From assembly GCA_965153355.1 (NCBI GenBank), contig OZ231127.1, forward strand, positions 49,724,001 to 49,788,000: a stretch of DNA of 64,000 nt, written 5' to 3'. Made by a program: the position numbers and the translations under genes. Within the stretch, counting starts at the first letter, position 1, and each line of letters opens with the position of its first letter. The notes below the pieces were generated by a model. That model made no database searches. It saw nothing but the letters and a program-made list of their open reading frames with translations, and was not told where the DNA came from. Source of the stretch: Flaccisagitta enflata. Its lineage: Eukaryota > Chaetognatha > Sagittoidea > Aphragmophora. Below, piece by piece: positions 1-10,014 of this stretch.

Positions 1-136
<136 letters not shown>

Positions 137-157
137 GAACAAAAACAACGCACTTAC

Positions 158-258
158 CCATGGGCGGCATGACGCGAGCGTCGGTGACGTGGAGACCGAC
201 GCCGACGTCGTCTTCAGGAAATGACGTCGACAAAACGCGTAAAATCAACCGGAAGGAA
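158..258 (-). CDS. candidate exon near left edge
   Basis: The minus strand has a strong donor CCCATGG|GTAAGT. The frame before it reads FRLILRVLSTSFPEDDVGVG then LHVTDARVMPPM. With the acceptor GAAGTGAG|TTCC the exon is 101 nt, phase 2 to phase 1, and so could follow the 9.0-9.4k candidate (phase 2 end). A nearer acceptor TTCCTGAAG|AC would start it in phase 1 instead. The acceptor is not certain; the donor and CpG-rich codons are the support. Confidence 0.4.
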
Positions 259-311
259 CTCACTTCACGCGGCAAAAGACGAGGGAACTTCTTCATCGTG
301 ATACTAAGTGA

Positions 312-322
312 CAGAGAGAGAG

Positions 323-361
<39 letters not shown>

Positions 362-384
362 AAGAAAGAGACAAAGAGAAAGAG
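312..384. repeat. (GA)n/(GAAA)n purine microsatellite
   Basis: Imperfect GAGA and AAAG units just right of the candidate exon at 158-258. Confidence 0.9.
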
Positions 385-1540
385 CAAAAATTCGTTTTAG
401 GGGACAGTTATGTTATTGTTTATGTTTAGTCGAACTGCTATTTTATCATTCATTCCCCTTGAATCGTTTGAGAATAGTTAACGTTTTTTACAAGGTTGAG
501 CTATTTACACTCAATTCATTTAAACCCACGTTGATCTGCCCCAGCTAACGGCGTTTTGTGGCTGGTTTTAGGAGTGTATCGCGCGCAATGATTGACATAA
601 TGCAGTCAAGCACGTTGGTGTATCAGGTGCAATGATTGCGGTAATACAGTCAAGTATGGTTACAGCCGTGCTTTTTATTCTTTCCTTCCGAGTAGCAATT
701 ATTTTCCCTTGTTATCTTCCGACTTGTCATTCATATTCTTCAATTCTTGTCATATATCCTGGTTCAATTTTAATCTAAGAGCAACTTTCCGTCCGTCCAT
801 CAGCCTGACCATCAATTTGTCAATATGAAGTGGATTTGAGTTTTGGCCTTACGCTTGACAGGCATACAACCACATAGTATTGGACAATTTCTGACAATTC
901 TTTAAAGATTGTTGTCAGTTGTTTTAATCCGCACACTGACAAAAGCCAGCCCAGACAAAAACTCATTCACCCCCTTGAGTTATGAGATGACCTTGATCAT
1001 ACCAAAGCGTCTTACGTCATGTCGTTTCTCAAGAGCGATTTGAGGAGCTCATTTGCATATTGCAGTAGCAAGGTTTGTTTCTGCATTAAAACAACCTAAT
1101 TTCATCTCAGGTTTATCAATACGCAACTGTATCATGTGTTGCATCTCTAAATTTCAAAATGAAAATATTTTATTTGTGAGATTGTTTCACTTGAGTTATG
1201 TTGAAGAATGATGTTGAGGATTCCTGAAAGTCTCAACCTCAAAGATTACGATTTTATTAAATCCAATTCGGCTTGACAGACAAAGTAAAACGCAGTAAAC
1301 GCAGAACCTTCTGGATCACCTTCCGGGGGCATTTTTACATGGCGGGGGACCTTTCCCGCCAACGAACTCTTGGCGCAGGGTGGAGGGTAAAGGTCAGGGG
1401 TGTCGAACCAGTTTCAGAGGGAGAAGATTATCATGATTATGCAATGTTAAAAGAACAGTGTATCAATGGAAATCAAATAAACCATATTTCATATTTTTTC
1501 CCTTTTCTTTATCTTCTTCCTCTTTTTATTTTCATTTTCT
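385..1540. other. intergenic or intronic DNA
   Basis: Apart from the two satellite units at 576-662 I see no supported gene. Short frames here have no domain or splice support. Confidence 0.6.
576..662. repeat. 44-bp satellite, isolated pair of units
   Basis: Two diverged units (GCAATGATTGACATAATGCA, then GCAGTCAAGCACG and similar) match the satellite at 2440-2756, separated from it by about 1.8 kb. Confidence 0.8.
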
Positions 1541-1765
1541 TTCTTCTTCATCTTCTTCATCTTCTTCATCTTCTTCATCTTCTTCTTCTTCTTCTTCTGC
1601 TTCTTCTTCTTCTTCTTCTTCTTCTTCTTCTTCCTTCCTATTTTTCTTCTTCTCCTTCTCTTTTTTCTTCTTTTTCTTCTTCTTCTTCTTCTTCTTCTTC
1701 TTCTTCTTCTTCTTCTTCTTCTTCTTCTTCTTCTTCTTCTTCTTCTTCATTTTCTTCTTCCTCTC
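1541..1765. repeat. (TTC)n microsatellite
   Basis: Long TTC/CTT tract with TTCTTCA and CTTTTT interruptions. It creates serine-, leucine- or glutamate-rich false frames. A short second tract lies at 1861-1892. Confidence 0.95.
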
Positions 1766-2010
1766 CCTTTTCTTCTTTTTTTCCTTTTTGGGCAACTTCA
1801 AGCACAACCTACTCAGGCAGGGCACGGGTACCGCTGACCATCTGACGCTTTTGCGACTCTTCTTTTTCTTCTTCTTCTTCTCCTTCTCCTTCTGAGATCT
1901 TCCGAGAGATGCCCATGTCATATCACTCGCTACACCGTTACAGGTCGCCCAAGGGCAATTCGTGGTCAGCGATACCCGTTGCCCTGCATTGCATGGTTGT
2001 AAATCAGAAT

Positions 2011-2440
2011 GAGGCAGGGTAGCGGCCCCGGAGGGGACGAAGTCCTGTAAAACACAGGGGAATTTCGTTCGTCCGTCTGTCCATCTGTATGTCCGTCCAT
2101 CCGTCCATCCGTCCATACCCCCAGGCCCTCTCAGGCCTGAAACCTGCCCTCTCAGGCCTGAAATCTGCCCTCTCAGACCTTGAATCTGAGAGGGCAAAAT
2201 TCAAACCTGAGAGGATAGATTTCAGGCCTGAGAGGATAGATTTCAGGCCTGAGAGGACAAATGCCTGGCCTGAGAGGGCAGATTCAAGGCCTGAGAGGGC
2301 AGAAGTCAGACCTGAGAGGGCAGATTTTAGGCCTGAGAGGGCCTGGGGGGACGAACAGACGGACGAACAAATGACTGAACGAAAGTGCCCTGCGTTCTAC
2401 AGGAATTCCTCCCCTTCGGGGCCGCTGCCCAAAAAGCAAG
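2011..2440. mobile_element. foldback element copy 1 with minisatellite core
   Basis: The left arm begins GGCAGGGTAGCGGCCCC and includes CGAAGTCCTGTAAAACACAG. The right arm is its inverse, ending CCCCTTCGGGGCCGCTGCCC. Between them is a core of ~21-bp units (GGCCTGAGAGG..AGATTTCA) that changes orientation part way. The outer motif GTGGTCAGCGATACCCGTTG lies at 1960-1980. Confidence 0.85.
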
Positions 2441-2756
2441 CCTGGTATGGTTGTGTATCGGGTGTAACGATAAAGGCAGTAAAGTGAAGTATGATGGCGT
2501 ATCGGGTGGCGGGTGCAATGATTGACGTAATGCAGTCCAGTATGGTGGTGTATCGGATCCAATGATTGAGGTAGTGCAGTCAAGTATGGTGGTGTATTGG
2601 GTGCAATGATTGACGTAAAGCAGTCTGGTATGGTGGTGCACAGGGTGCAATCATTGAGATAGTGCAGTCAATTGTGGTAGTGTATAGGGTGCAATGGTTG
2701 AGGTTCTGCAATCAAGTATGGCGGTGTATCGGGTGCAATGATTGAGGAAGTGCAGT
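2440..2756. repeat. 44-bp satellite, left of the LINE
   Basis: About seven copies of a 44-45 bp unit contain the motifs GCAGTCAAGTATGGTGGTG and TATCGGGTGCAATGATTGAG. Copies are diverged by point changes. The array continues to the right of the LINE at 6338. Confidence 0.93.
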
Positions 2757-5700
2757 TGTTGTTGTTTTGGCCGAAAGTTCCACGAATTAGTTTAGCAGAA
2801 AGGCTTCCTCAGCGGGTAAGGTATTAAGACTTTCGCTAGAAGAAGAAGAAATAGAGGAATAAAAGAAAGATTGACCCAAACTAAGAGGAGAGAAAAGAGT
2901 TGAGTCAATAGAGGAAAGAGGAGAAGGAGGAGGCTCAGGTGGAGGAGGGGGAAGGGGGGGAAGTTCAGGAATGTCAAGAGAGGAAAGAAAGGTCGCAACT
3001 TTCAGAGGAAAAACCCAGAGATCAATGACTGAGAGGGGTGTAGGCTTTGCCGTGCATTCGAATAGATGCTCCACCGTGTCGTCAGCTTGGCCGCATCTTG
3101 CGCAAAGTGGAGAAGTGGCATTATTTAATCTGTGCTTGTAACTATTAAGGATTATCGAATGGCCGGAGCGTAGTTGAGAAAGGGTGGCTCGGTAGTTACG
3201 AGGCAGCTGCTTTTCAGACGGGTGGACGGGTGGTGGACGACGCTGAAGAAGAGGGTTTGGATCTTGCTCGTGGATTGAATCTTCGACAAAAGATGCATGT
3301 ATCATCTGCTTGACGTTGTTGTACGAACCATCAGGGAGGACACCGTCTGTCAAATATTCTTCGACCGTTTCACGATGGGCAGACTGGAGCGTCTGCTTCA
3401 TGAGGCGAGGACCATCTGGAGAAGTGACGACACTGAAGGAAGGGTGAGAAGATCGAGAACAGCTCGCGAGGAATTGGGCCGACAGCATGCGTAAAAGATC
3501 ACTCACAGGAAGAAGACAGGTTTCCGCCTGAAGATGGGATTGAGAGGCGATCTTATGGCAGCCCGTAACGGCCCTGAGACCCGCATTTTGAATCAGTTGT
3601 AATTTATCGACAATAGAAGGCTTGACGTTGGTGGACCAAACCGGCGCAGCATAGTCGAGATTAGATCTGATTAGAGCTTTGTAAACGATAAGAAGCGTTT
3701 CGGCGTCTTGACCCCAAGATGTACCAGAGAGGGCCTTAACAACTTTCATCCGCTCGTTAGCCTTCTTTACCACGTGACAGACGTGAGGAGAAAACGTAAA
3801 GAGCGGGTCAAGCACGACGCCAAGAAGCTTTGGATTTTGCTCAAGAGGGACAAGAACGCCATTGATGAAAACCTGTGGATGATACTTGTGCTCATGGGTC
3901 GACGGAGAAAAGAGAGTGACTGACGATTTTGATGGTGAAATTTCGAAGTCAATCGTTTGGGTCCAGCGAAAGATGTCGTCGAGATCTTCGGAGAGTTGAC
4001 GTTCTAACGCTGAGATATCAACACCCGACGCGAAGATTGTTGTGTCGTCAGCAAAGGTTGTTATCTTGCTACGGAGCTGAGGGAAGTCAGCAACATAAAG
4101 ATTGAAAAGCGTTGGCGACAAGACGCCACCCTGTGGCACACCACGATGTATTTTCTTGAATGAAGACATGTAACCGTTATATATTACCGCCTGCTCACGA
4201 CCTTTAAGAAAGGCAGAGAGCCAACGAACCAGATTTGGCTCGAGGCCAGACTCTGAAATTTTCGTGATGAGAATGTCATGATTTACAACGTCGAAAGCTT
4301 TTGATAAATCAATCGAAGCCGCAATCGTGCGCCGAGGTGGCTTCTTGTCATTGAAGCCATCCGCAACCGCTGTGACGAGAGGAAGCAATGCGGTCGTCGT
4401 CGAGCGTTGCGACCTAAATCCATGTTGGAAATCACCAAGCCGGAATGTAGACTGCAAAGTCGGGAGAACCAGCCTCTCCAGCAGCTTTGAGGCCGGACAA
4501 AGCAGGCTAATTGGCCTGTATGACGGCCCTTCAGTCGCCGGTTTTCCAGGTTTGAGGACCGGAAGGACAATCGATCTTTTCCAAATAGCCGGTAAGTCAG
4601 CGTTGCGCATGGACAGGTTAAACAAGGCCGTTAAGTACTCTAAAGCTTTCCTACCCATATTCTTGTAGTGCAGGATGCACAGACCGTCAGGGCCGGCAGC
4701 GGTTGAGTGCTTTGCTTGCTTAATGGCGTCAACAGTGTCGTCGAGGGTAAACTGCATAGCGTTGTTGTTAAGCTTAAACTTCTTATCAAGGTTACGTTTG
4801 ATTTTTCGCGCCGCTGGACTGCAACTGTGTGGCCGGACATTTGTGTACTGAATATTAAATTTACGTGCGATGGCCGAACGCTTTGTAAAATACTTGTTAC
4901 CAAATTTGATAGGTTGGTTAGGCGGCGTCGACTTCTTCTTTCCCGACAGACGCTGCATAACAGTCCACAGGCGACGTGGCTCAGTACGACGATCAAGAGA
5001 AGAGGCAAAATCCCGCCAGCGCGACCGGGAATTCGAGACAGTTTCATCGTGAATTTGACGACTAAGACCGGGAAGGCTAGGATCATAAGGGTTGTTTTGA
5101 CGAAGAGTGTTGTATTGTCGTTCGAGATTAATAATGTCCTGCGATTTTCCTGGTGTAAAATCTTTCCTAAAGCCGGACGGGATATGATGTTTAGCGGCGT
5201 GTTGGATGACCTTGCGGAAAGCCTTTTCGCCGGAGGAGCACGAAGTTGGACGTGGGAGCTGATCAACTAAGGTTTCAAGCTCGTTGCGATAAGCTGGCCA
5301 ATTCGCTTTCCTAAAATTAGTGAATGTTTTACGAAGGCGAGGGAGCGGAGAATCATCCTCGAAAGCGATTACTATGGGAAGGTGATCCGAGGTCAAATCC
5401 AAACTCACAGACCAGCTAACATTGAGAGCTAGATGGGCTGAAATGAGGCTGACGTCTGGAGACGAAGCACGTTGATTGTTGTTAGCTCCTGTTGGCAAAC
5501 GAGTATGCTGATCCTCGTTTAATATGCACAGATCAGAATTTGTAACAGCATCAGCGAGTTTATCGCCGCGATCGTCGTCCCACGGCGAAAACCACGAGGA
5601 ATGATGGCCATTCCAGTCACCGACGAATAAAACGTCACTAGGCGCGTTGTTGATGATCGTGGGAAAGTCGGGTTGGTAGCCACGAGGACAGGAGGCCGAC

Positions 5701-6337
5701 GGAGGGATATAGATGTTATAAATGGCGAGAGGAGCGTCGTCGTGGTGGATGGAAATGGCTTGTATTTCAAGTTTGTCGTCGACGTCGGCGAAGGTAGTGT
5801 CGATGGGGGTGAAGGCGACGGAGTGGTGGATGAGGAAGGCGACACCACCGCCAACTCGGTCACCCGGTCGATCCTTGCGCACAAGAGTATAGTTAGCGAA
5901 GGAAGGATCTTTCGAACCAGAACGCAGTTTAGTTTCTTGCAAGCAGGCAACGATGACATTGTGCGCATCAAGAAAGTGCGTGAGTTGCTCCGCAGATTTA
6001 CGAAGGCCATTGCAATTCCAATGCACAATCGATCGGGAGGGGCCGGGGTTGGGATGGATCGCGGCGCGAAGGAGGAGGATGAGGATGAGGAGACGACTGA
6101 GTGGAGGTTGACGAATTAACGGCGATGTAGAGATTCTTGATAGAGAAGGAGACGGAAGTTGCGACGAGGAGAAGAAATTGTTTGACCGATACACGTTAAG
6201 AGGTGACTCCCCACCGGTCAAAAGAGCCACCTCTATTTTGGGAGGAACTTCGGGATGTTGGCTGGCGTTTGCCCTGTGACTTGATGGAAGTAGTCACAGG
6301 ATCCCATCCACGTCGAAAACACGCCAGTATCGGATGG
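2757..6337 (-). mobile_element. non-LTR (LINE) retrotransposon, APE type, near-complete copy
   Basis: The element runs on the minus strand with its 5' end at the right. It is bounded by a 13-bp duplication GAGGAAGTGCAGT, left copy 2744-2756 and right copy 6338-6350. It has about 107 bp before the large reading frame, one frame coding endonuclease plus reverse transcriptase, a short 3' region and a 3' end CAAAACAACAACAA instead of poly(A). It interrupts a 44-bp satellite so cleanly that removing it restores the array. No separate ORF1 is present, so the copy may be 5'-truncated or belong to a single-ORF family. The Jockey/CR1 group is likely from the architecture; the clade was not tested. Confidence 0.93.
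2787..6230 (-). CDS. LINE endonuclease-reverse transcriptase polyprotein
   Basis: This is one uninterrupted frame of about 1147 codons. Residues about 65-290 form an AP-like endonuclease: HWNCNG (70-75), CLQETKL with catalytic Glu99, GDWNGHHSSW (204-213) and SDHLPIVI (281-288). Residues about 500-790 form the reverse transcriptase: AAGPDGL, YRPISLL, SIDLSKAFD (Asp641), RGVPQGGVLSP and TTFADDTTIFA (Asp728 and Asp729). A C-X2-C-X8-H-X3-C finger lies at 1043-1059. There is no RNase H. The frame has no ATG before the endonuclease: the given start is a GTG, the first Met is near residue 425, and an in-frame stop lies at 6294-6296. A small frame beginning ATG at 6307 ends at 6233, three bases before the GTG. 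Intact motifs suggest recent insertion. It acts on target DNA during retrotransposition. Confidence 0.95.
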   Translation of the reverse strand: MALLTGGESPLNVYRSNNFFSSSQLPSPSLSRISTSPLIRQPPLSRLLILILLLRAAIHPNPGPSRSIVHWNCNGLRKSAEQLTHFLDAHNVIVACLQETKLRSGSKDPSFANYTLVRKDRPGDRVGGGVAFLIHHSVAFTPIDTTFADVDDKLEIQAISIHHDDAPLAIYNIYIPPSASCPRGYQPDFPTIINNAPSDVLFVGDWNGHHSSWFSPWDDDRGDKLADAVTNSDLCILNEDQHTRLPTGANNNQRASSPDVSLISAHLALNVSWSVSLDLTSDHLPIVIAFEDDSPLPRLRKTFTNFRKANWPAYRNELETLVDQLPRPTSCSSGEKAFRKVIQHAAKHHIPSGFRKDFTPGKSQDIINLERQYNTLRQNNPYDPSLPGLSRQIHDETVSNSRSRWRDFASSLDRRTEPRRLWTVMQRLSGKKKSTPPNQPIKFGNKYFTKRSAIARKFNIQYTNVRPHSCSPAARKIKRNLDKKFKLNNNAMQFTLDDTVDAIKQAKHSTAAGPDGLCILHYKNMGRKALEYLTALFNLSMRNADLPAIWKRSIVLPVLKPGKPATEGPSYRPISLLCPASKLLERLVLPTLQSTFRLGDFQHGFRSQRSTTTALLPLVTAVADGFNDKKPPRRTIAASIDLSKAFDVVNHDILITKISESGLEPNLVRWLSAFLKGREQAVIYNGYMSSFKKIHRGVPQGGVLSPTLFNLYVADFPQLRSKITTFADDTTIFASGVDISALERQLSEDLDDIFRWTQTIDFEISPSKSSVTLFSPSTHEHKYHPQVFINGVLVPLEQNPKLLGVVLDPLFTFSPHVCHVVKKANERMKVVKALSGTSWGQDAETLLIVYKALIRSNLDYAAPVWSTNVKPSIVDKLQLIQNAGLRAVTGCHKIASQSHLQAETCLLPVSDLLRMLSAQFLASCSRSSHPSFSVVTSPDGPRLMKQTLQSAHRETVEEYLTDGVLPDGSYNNVKQMIHASFVEDSIHEQDPNPLLQRRPPPVHPSEKQLPRNYRATLSQLRSGHSIILNSYKHRLNNATSPLCARCGQADDTVEHLFECTAKPTPLSVIDLWVFPLKVATFLSSLDIPELPPLPPPPPEPPPSPLSSIDSTLFSPLSLGQSFFYSSISSSSSESLNTLPAEEAFLLN

Positions 6338-6475
6338 GAGGAAGTGCAGTCAAGTATGGTGGTGTATCGGGTGCAATGATTGAGGTAGTGCATTCAAATA
6401 TGGTTGTGTATCGGGTGCAATGATTGAGGTAGTGCAGTCAAGTATGGTGGTGTTTTAGCACAGTCAAATCTAGTG
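6338..6475. repeat. 44-bp satellite, right of the LINE
   Basis: About three copies of the same unit as 2440-2756, interrupted by the LINE insertion. The first 13 bp are the target-site duplication. Confidence 0.92.
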
Positions 6476-7410
6476 GTGTGTTGGCGGCGTTTCCATTCGC
6501 CTTCTTTCGGTCCAATTCCATCGGGAAAATCAAATCAACATCACGACGACGTCAACACAACAGCTTCTCCACTCCAATCGTTCCTTCCAAAACAGAGATT
6601 GATAAAAAAAGCTGTTTACACCAAAGAGAAAAACAAGGCCGTGGAAACGAGGGAGAGTAAAAACACGCGGTCATGGTAGATGAAAAAAAAACTGAATAGG
6701 AAATAAAGAGACATATCAAGTGCGCATAGAGCAGCATCATTTTTGCACTTGGGAACCATGATTAAAGAACCTGTCGCATGAAACCGCATTTACGTCTATT
6801 TCAACCGCATTTGAGACACACCGCTGTCAATCACTTTTCTCAATGGTATTTTGCCGAATAGACAAATCAATACAATTGTTGGATGCGTGTCCCTGACCCT
6901 GTATTTTTCATCATTGTGCCTCTGCAAAATGACCTTTAGAGTGTCTCATTTTCACTAAGATTTATGTAACAAAACTCCGTCCCGCTTTCACTCAAAACTA
7001 TGGAAAGGCAGACTTGTTTCCGTCATGATTGATTAAATAGTCCAAAAGGTAAAAATTCTTCTTGCATTTCAGTAACAAGACGCACACTTCAAGTGAATGA
7101 AAGAGACTCGTTGTTTACCACAAAATGAATTTAAAAAAAAAAGAGTTTCTGCAACTCGCCGCGGAAAATCACTTTCTCTACTGAAAATAGGCTATGAAAT
7201 TGAAAAAAAAAAAGACTCAAGGAAAAATAGTTTATTTTTAAAGGGAAAAAAATCTTTTAACGAACTCTTTCTCAGTTTTCCCATCAAGTAGAGGTTAAAA
7301 GACTTGCACTGCGGCACCAGAAAAACGGAAGTCAACCTTTCTTTCATGTAAGGCAAAGGGAAAACGTGGTAAGCACATAACTTATTAAGAAATTCTGTGC
7401 AGAGACAAAT
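6476..7410. other. non-repetitive AT-rich DNA
   Basis: No exon, RNA gene or repeat family can be supported in this stretch. Confidence 0.6.
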
Positions 7411-7417
7411 AAAGCTA

Positions 7418-7648
7418 CTACCTAGCTCATAAATATACGGACACCTGAAAATGAGCATCAACTTTAGAAAGGTGCTGCGCCTAAGCAAATCAAGTTACTG
7501 ACCCCAGATTGGTCGCATTTGAAAGCTTTTTAAACAACTCTTTGAAATGGGCCTAATCTGGTGTCAGTAACTCAATTTGTTTAAGCGCAGCACCTCTCCA
7601 AAGTTGATGACGTTTCAAGTGTCCGTATATTTATGAGCTAGATGGTAG
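7418..7648. mobile_element. palindromic MITE, TA-flanked
   Basis: Both ends carry CTAGCTCATAAATATACGGA in inverted orientation, and the arms stay complementary for about 90 bp each (GGTGCTGCGC, CAGTAACT). TA lies at 7416-7417 and 7649-7650. TAAATATACGGACA is shared with the ends of the Tc1/mariner relic at 50593-54363, so this is probably a related non-autonomous element. Confidence 0.85.
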
Positions 7649-8024
7649 TATACTAAGCTACGCCTGTTTTACGTAGTTAAGCATTGCATAGGCAGTAATT
7701 ATAAACAAGATATAAAAAAAACGTTCGAGCAAGCTCGAGAGTGGGAACATAACAAAATAGACTGAAAAACCAAATCAAGCAGAAATAAGACCTTTACTCA
7801 GGTCTAGATGAAATAAGAAGTACTATGGATTTATGAGACAAATTTTCAATCGTCTTGGAAAGAAGTTTTTAGGGGAGTGAAGTCATGGCCTATCTCTTAA
7901 ACTTACTGTGCCAGAGTGCTTTTTTACCCCATCACTACACACGGTGGAATGAAGAAAAACAAGGTCATTAGACCTAAGTCGCGTTCGTCGGCACTTTCGA
8001 AAAAGTCAGGTAGACAGACAGATG

Positions 8025-8490
8025 AACAGACTAAAACCTTTAATAAAACCTTTGAACTAGCAACAAAAAGCCCTAAAAACAACTTTATGACAAACCAATG
8101 GACAGACCACTGGATGGACGAATGGATGGATGGGCAGACAGACACACAGAAGGATGGACAGACAGACAGACCAAAAAGTGGCTTATGAATGACATAAAAA
8201 CATACAAAAACATTTAAAATGTCTTTAAATTGGGTGAAACACCCTTTAAACAACTTTGTGATGGACAGACAGACCGACCAACAGACCAACTGACCAACCA
8301 AATAGTGGCTTATAGAGGTTTGTAGATGCCTTAGAAACATTCAAAAACATTTAAAATGTCTTTATTTTGTGTTAAATGCCTTTTAAACAGTTTTATGACG
8401 GACCAACGGACCGACCGACGGACCGACCGACCGACCGACGGATCGACCGAAAAGTGGCTTATAGAGTCGCGTAGCAAGCGACTAAAAAGG
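8025..8490. mobile_element. hairpin-end element with internal ~150-bp tandem units
   Basis: Three diverged units each contain AAACATTTAAAATGTCTTTA or a relative, an AACTTTATGA motif, a GGACAGACAGACC-type run and GTGGCTTATA. The right end is the family hairpin AGTCGCGTAGCAAGCGACTAA at about 8466-8486. The left end is unclear. Confidence 0.6.
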
Positions 8491-8499
8491 CAAAACGAG

Positions 8500-9000
8500 T
8501 CTCGTATTTCATAATTAATGACGAGAAGATGAATATCCTTGTCAGCAACTAACTCAGTTCATTAGCTTTTTTTCTCCATAACTACTCTCCAGCTTTAAAG
8601 AAATATTCCCAAAACATTTTTCGATGAAAATTTTTTTATCTCAAGATGGATGGCACACCATGAATACATATTACCTTCTCAAACTTCTATTCAGAATGAG
8701 AAAAAAACTGTGCAAATAAAAAAGACAGACGGTACATAATTTCAACTATCCTATACCTCTATACCGAAGAGCTAAAACTAAAAAGCAACTAATAATCAAA
8801 CGAGTTTCAAAGAAGCAATCAAGCAAAAAAGAAACAAAAACAAAAAAAAAAAGGCCAAAAAGCAAAAAAGTGAACAAGCAAACCAGCAAAGAAGCAAAAA
8901 AACAAAACAAAAAAACAAAAAAAAAAAACAAAAAACAAAAAAAAAAAACAAACGAAAAACAAACAATCAAACAACAAAAAACAAACTAACAAACAATGTA
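8500..9000. other. A-rich intronic DNA
   Basis: It contains CAAAAAA-type low-complexity sequence at 8820-8990 and nothing else I can support. Confidence 0.6.
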
Positions 9001-9006
9001 AATAAC

Positions 9007-9400
9007 CTTAGTTTGTATCCATTTGGAATGCTGCGCACTCTGGTGGTGATGATTCCGTCGCGAATCAACTTCCCGGCGTCCAGAATGCCTTTTTTCGCCG
9101 GTTTGCGTCTTTTGTTTGCGACGCCACCGACGCCGACGCCGCCGCCGACACTTCCCACGTTTCCGGCGCCGCCGATTTTGCCGATTCCGCCGACGTTGAT
9201 TTCGTCATCGTCGCCGTTGGAAGAGTAATCGCCACGAATACGAACGCGCGTCATTCCGGCGCTGATTACCGGCGGCGTGGATTTATCGGCGCCACGACCC
9301 AGACGCCGGTCTGATGGCGGGGGGGGGGGGGGGGAGAAGGAAGAGGGAAGTTGGGGGGGGGGGAAAGGGGAATATGAGTCAAACGAGTAATCACCATTTC
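9007..9400 (-). CDS. candidate exon, Pro/Gly-rich and basic segment
   Basis: The minus-strand acceptor is AACTTCATCTCCAG|GAA, with a good pyrimidine-rich lead. The possible donor is CAAACTAAG|GTTATT. The exon is 394 nt, phase 1 to phase 2. The peptide runs NGDYSFDSYSPFPPP, a Pro-rich run, RRLGRGADKSTPPVISAGMT, a Gly/Val-rich run, then NKRRKPAKKGILDAGKLIRD and GIITTRVRSIPNGYK. The GC-rich, non-repetitive final third contrasts with its flanks and supports coding. Its phase 1 start matches the end of the 20.0k candidate. No known domain is recognised; a cytoplasmic tail is a guess. Confidence 0.5.
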
Positions 9401-9844
9401 CTGGAGATGAAGTTATGGAGAGCGAGCAGGGAAAAGACAAGAGAGAAAACAGGAAATGAGAACAAAGAAGAGAAACATTATTATGAAGGGAAAATAAAAA
9501 GAAATCGTTCTATAATCTTAATGAAGACGCCAGAGAATGATATGTACAGTTGCACTCCGGCTTTAACGGACCCGTCACTAACGGAATTCCGCTTGTAATG
9601 GATATTAATTCATAACCCCTTCAAGTTGTTACTTTTTACTTCCTATATTGTTTGTAACAAAATTCTACAGATTAGATTTGTAAGTCCCTTAGTGTACGAA
9701 AAAAGAATAATGTTCCCTTGAAGTTGAACAAGTGGCGTTCGCCATAATGTGTTCCACGAAAACTTGATTGGGCATGAAAAAGAAAGGCAATAATTCATAA
9801 AAATTTTCTAGTATTTGTATCCAGACAAATCTGTGTTGTACATA

Positions 9845-9998
9845 ATGGCCGCCTGTGGGCGGCCTAACCACCACCCATAGGCGACCTCACTGCCGCCTGT
9901 GGGCGGTCCCACAGCCGCCTGTGGGCAGTCCCACTGCCGCCTGTGGGCGGTCCTACTGCCGCCTGTAGGCGGTCCCGCTGCCACTTGCGAGCGGCCTA
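9845..9998. repeat. 22-bp GC-rich minisatellite with internal hairpin
   Basis: Seven or so units of the form GCCGCCTGTGGGCGGTCCCACT. Each contains the inverted repeat CCGCC..GGCGG. It directly adjoins the 29-bp satellite. Confidence 0.9.
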
Positions 9999-10014
9999 CT
10001 GCCTTCTTGGTCTG

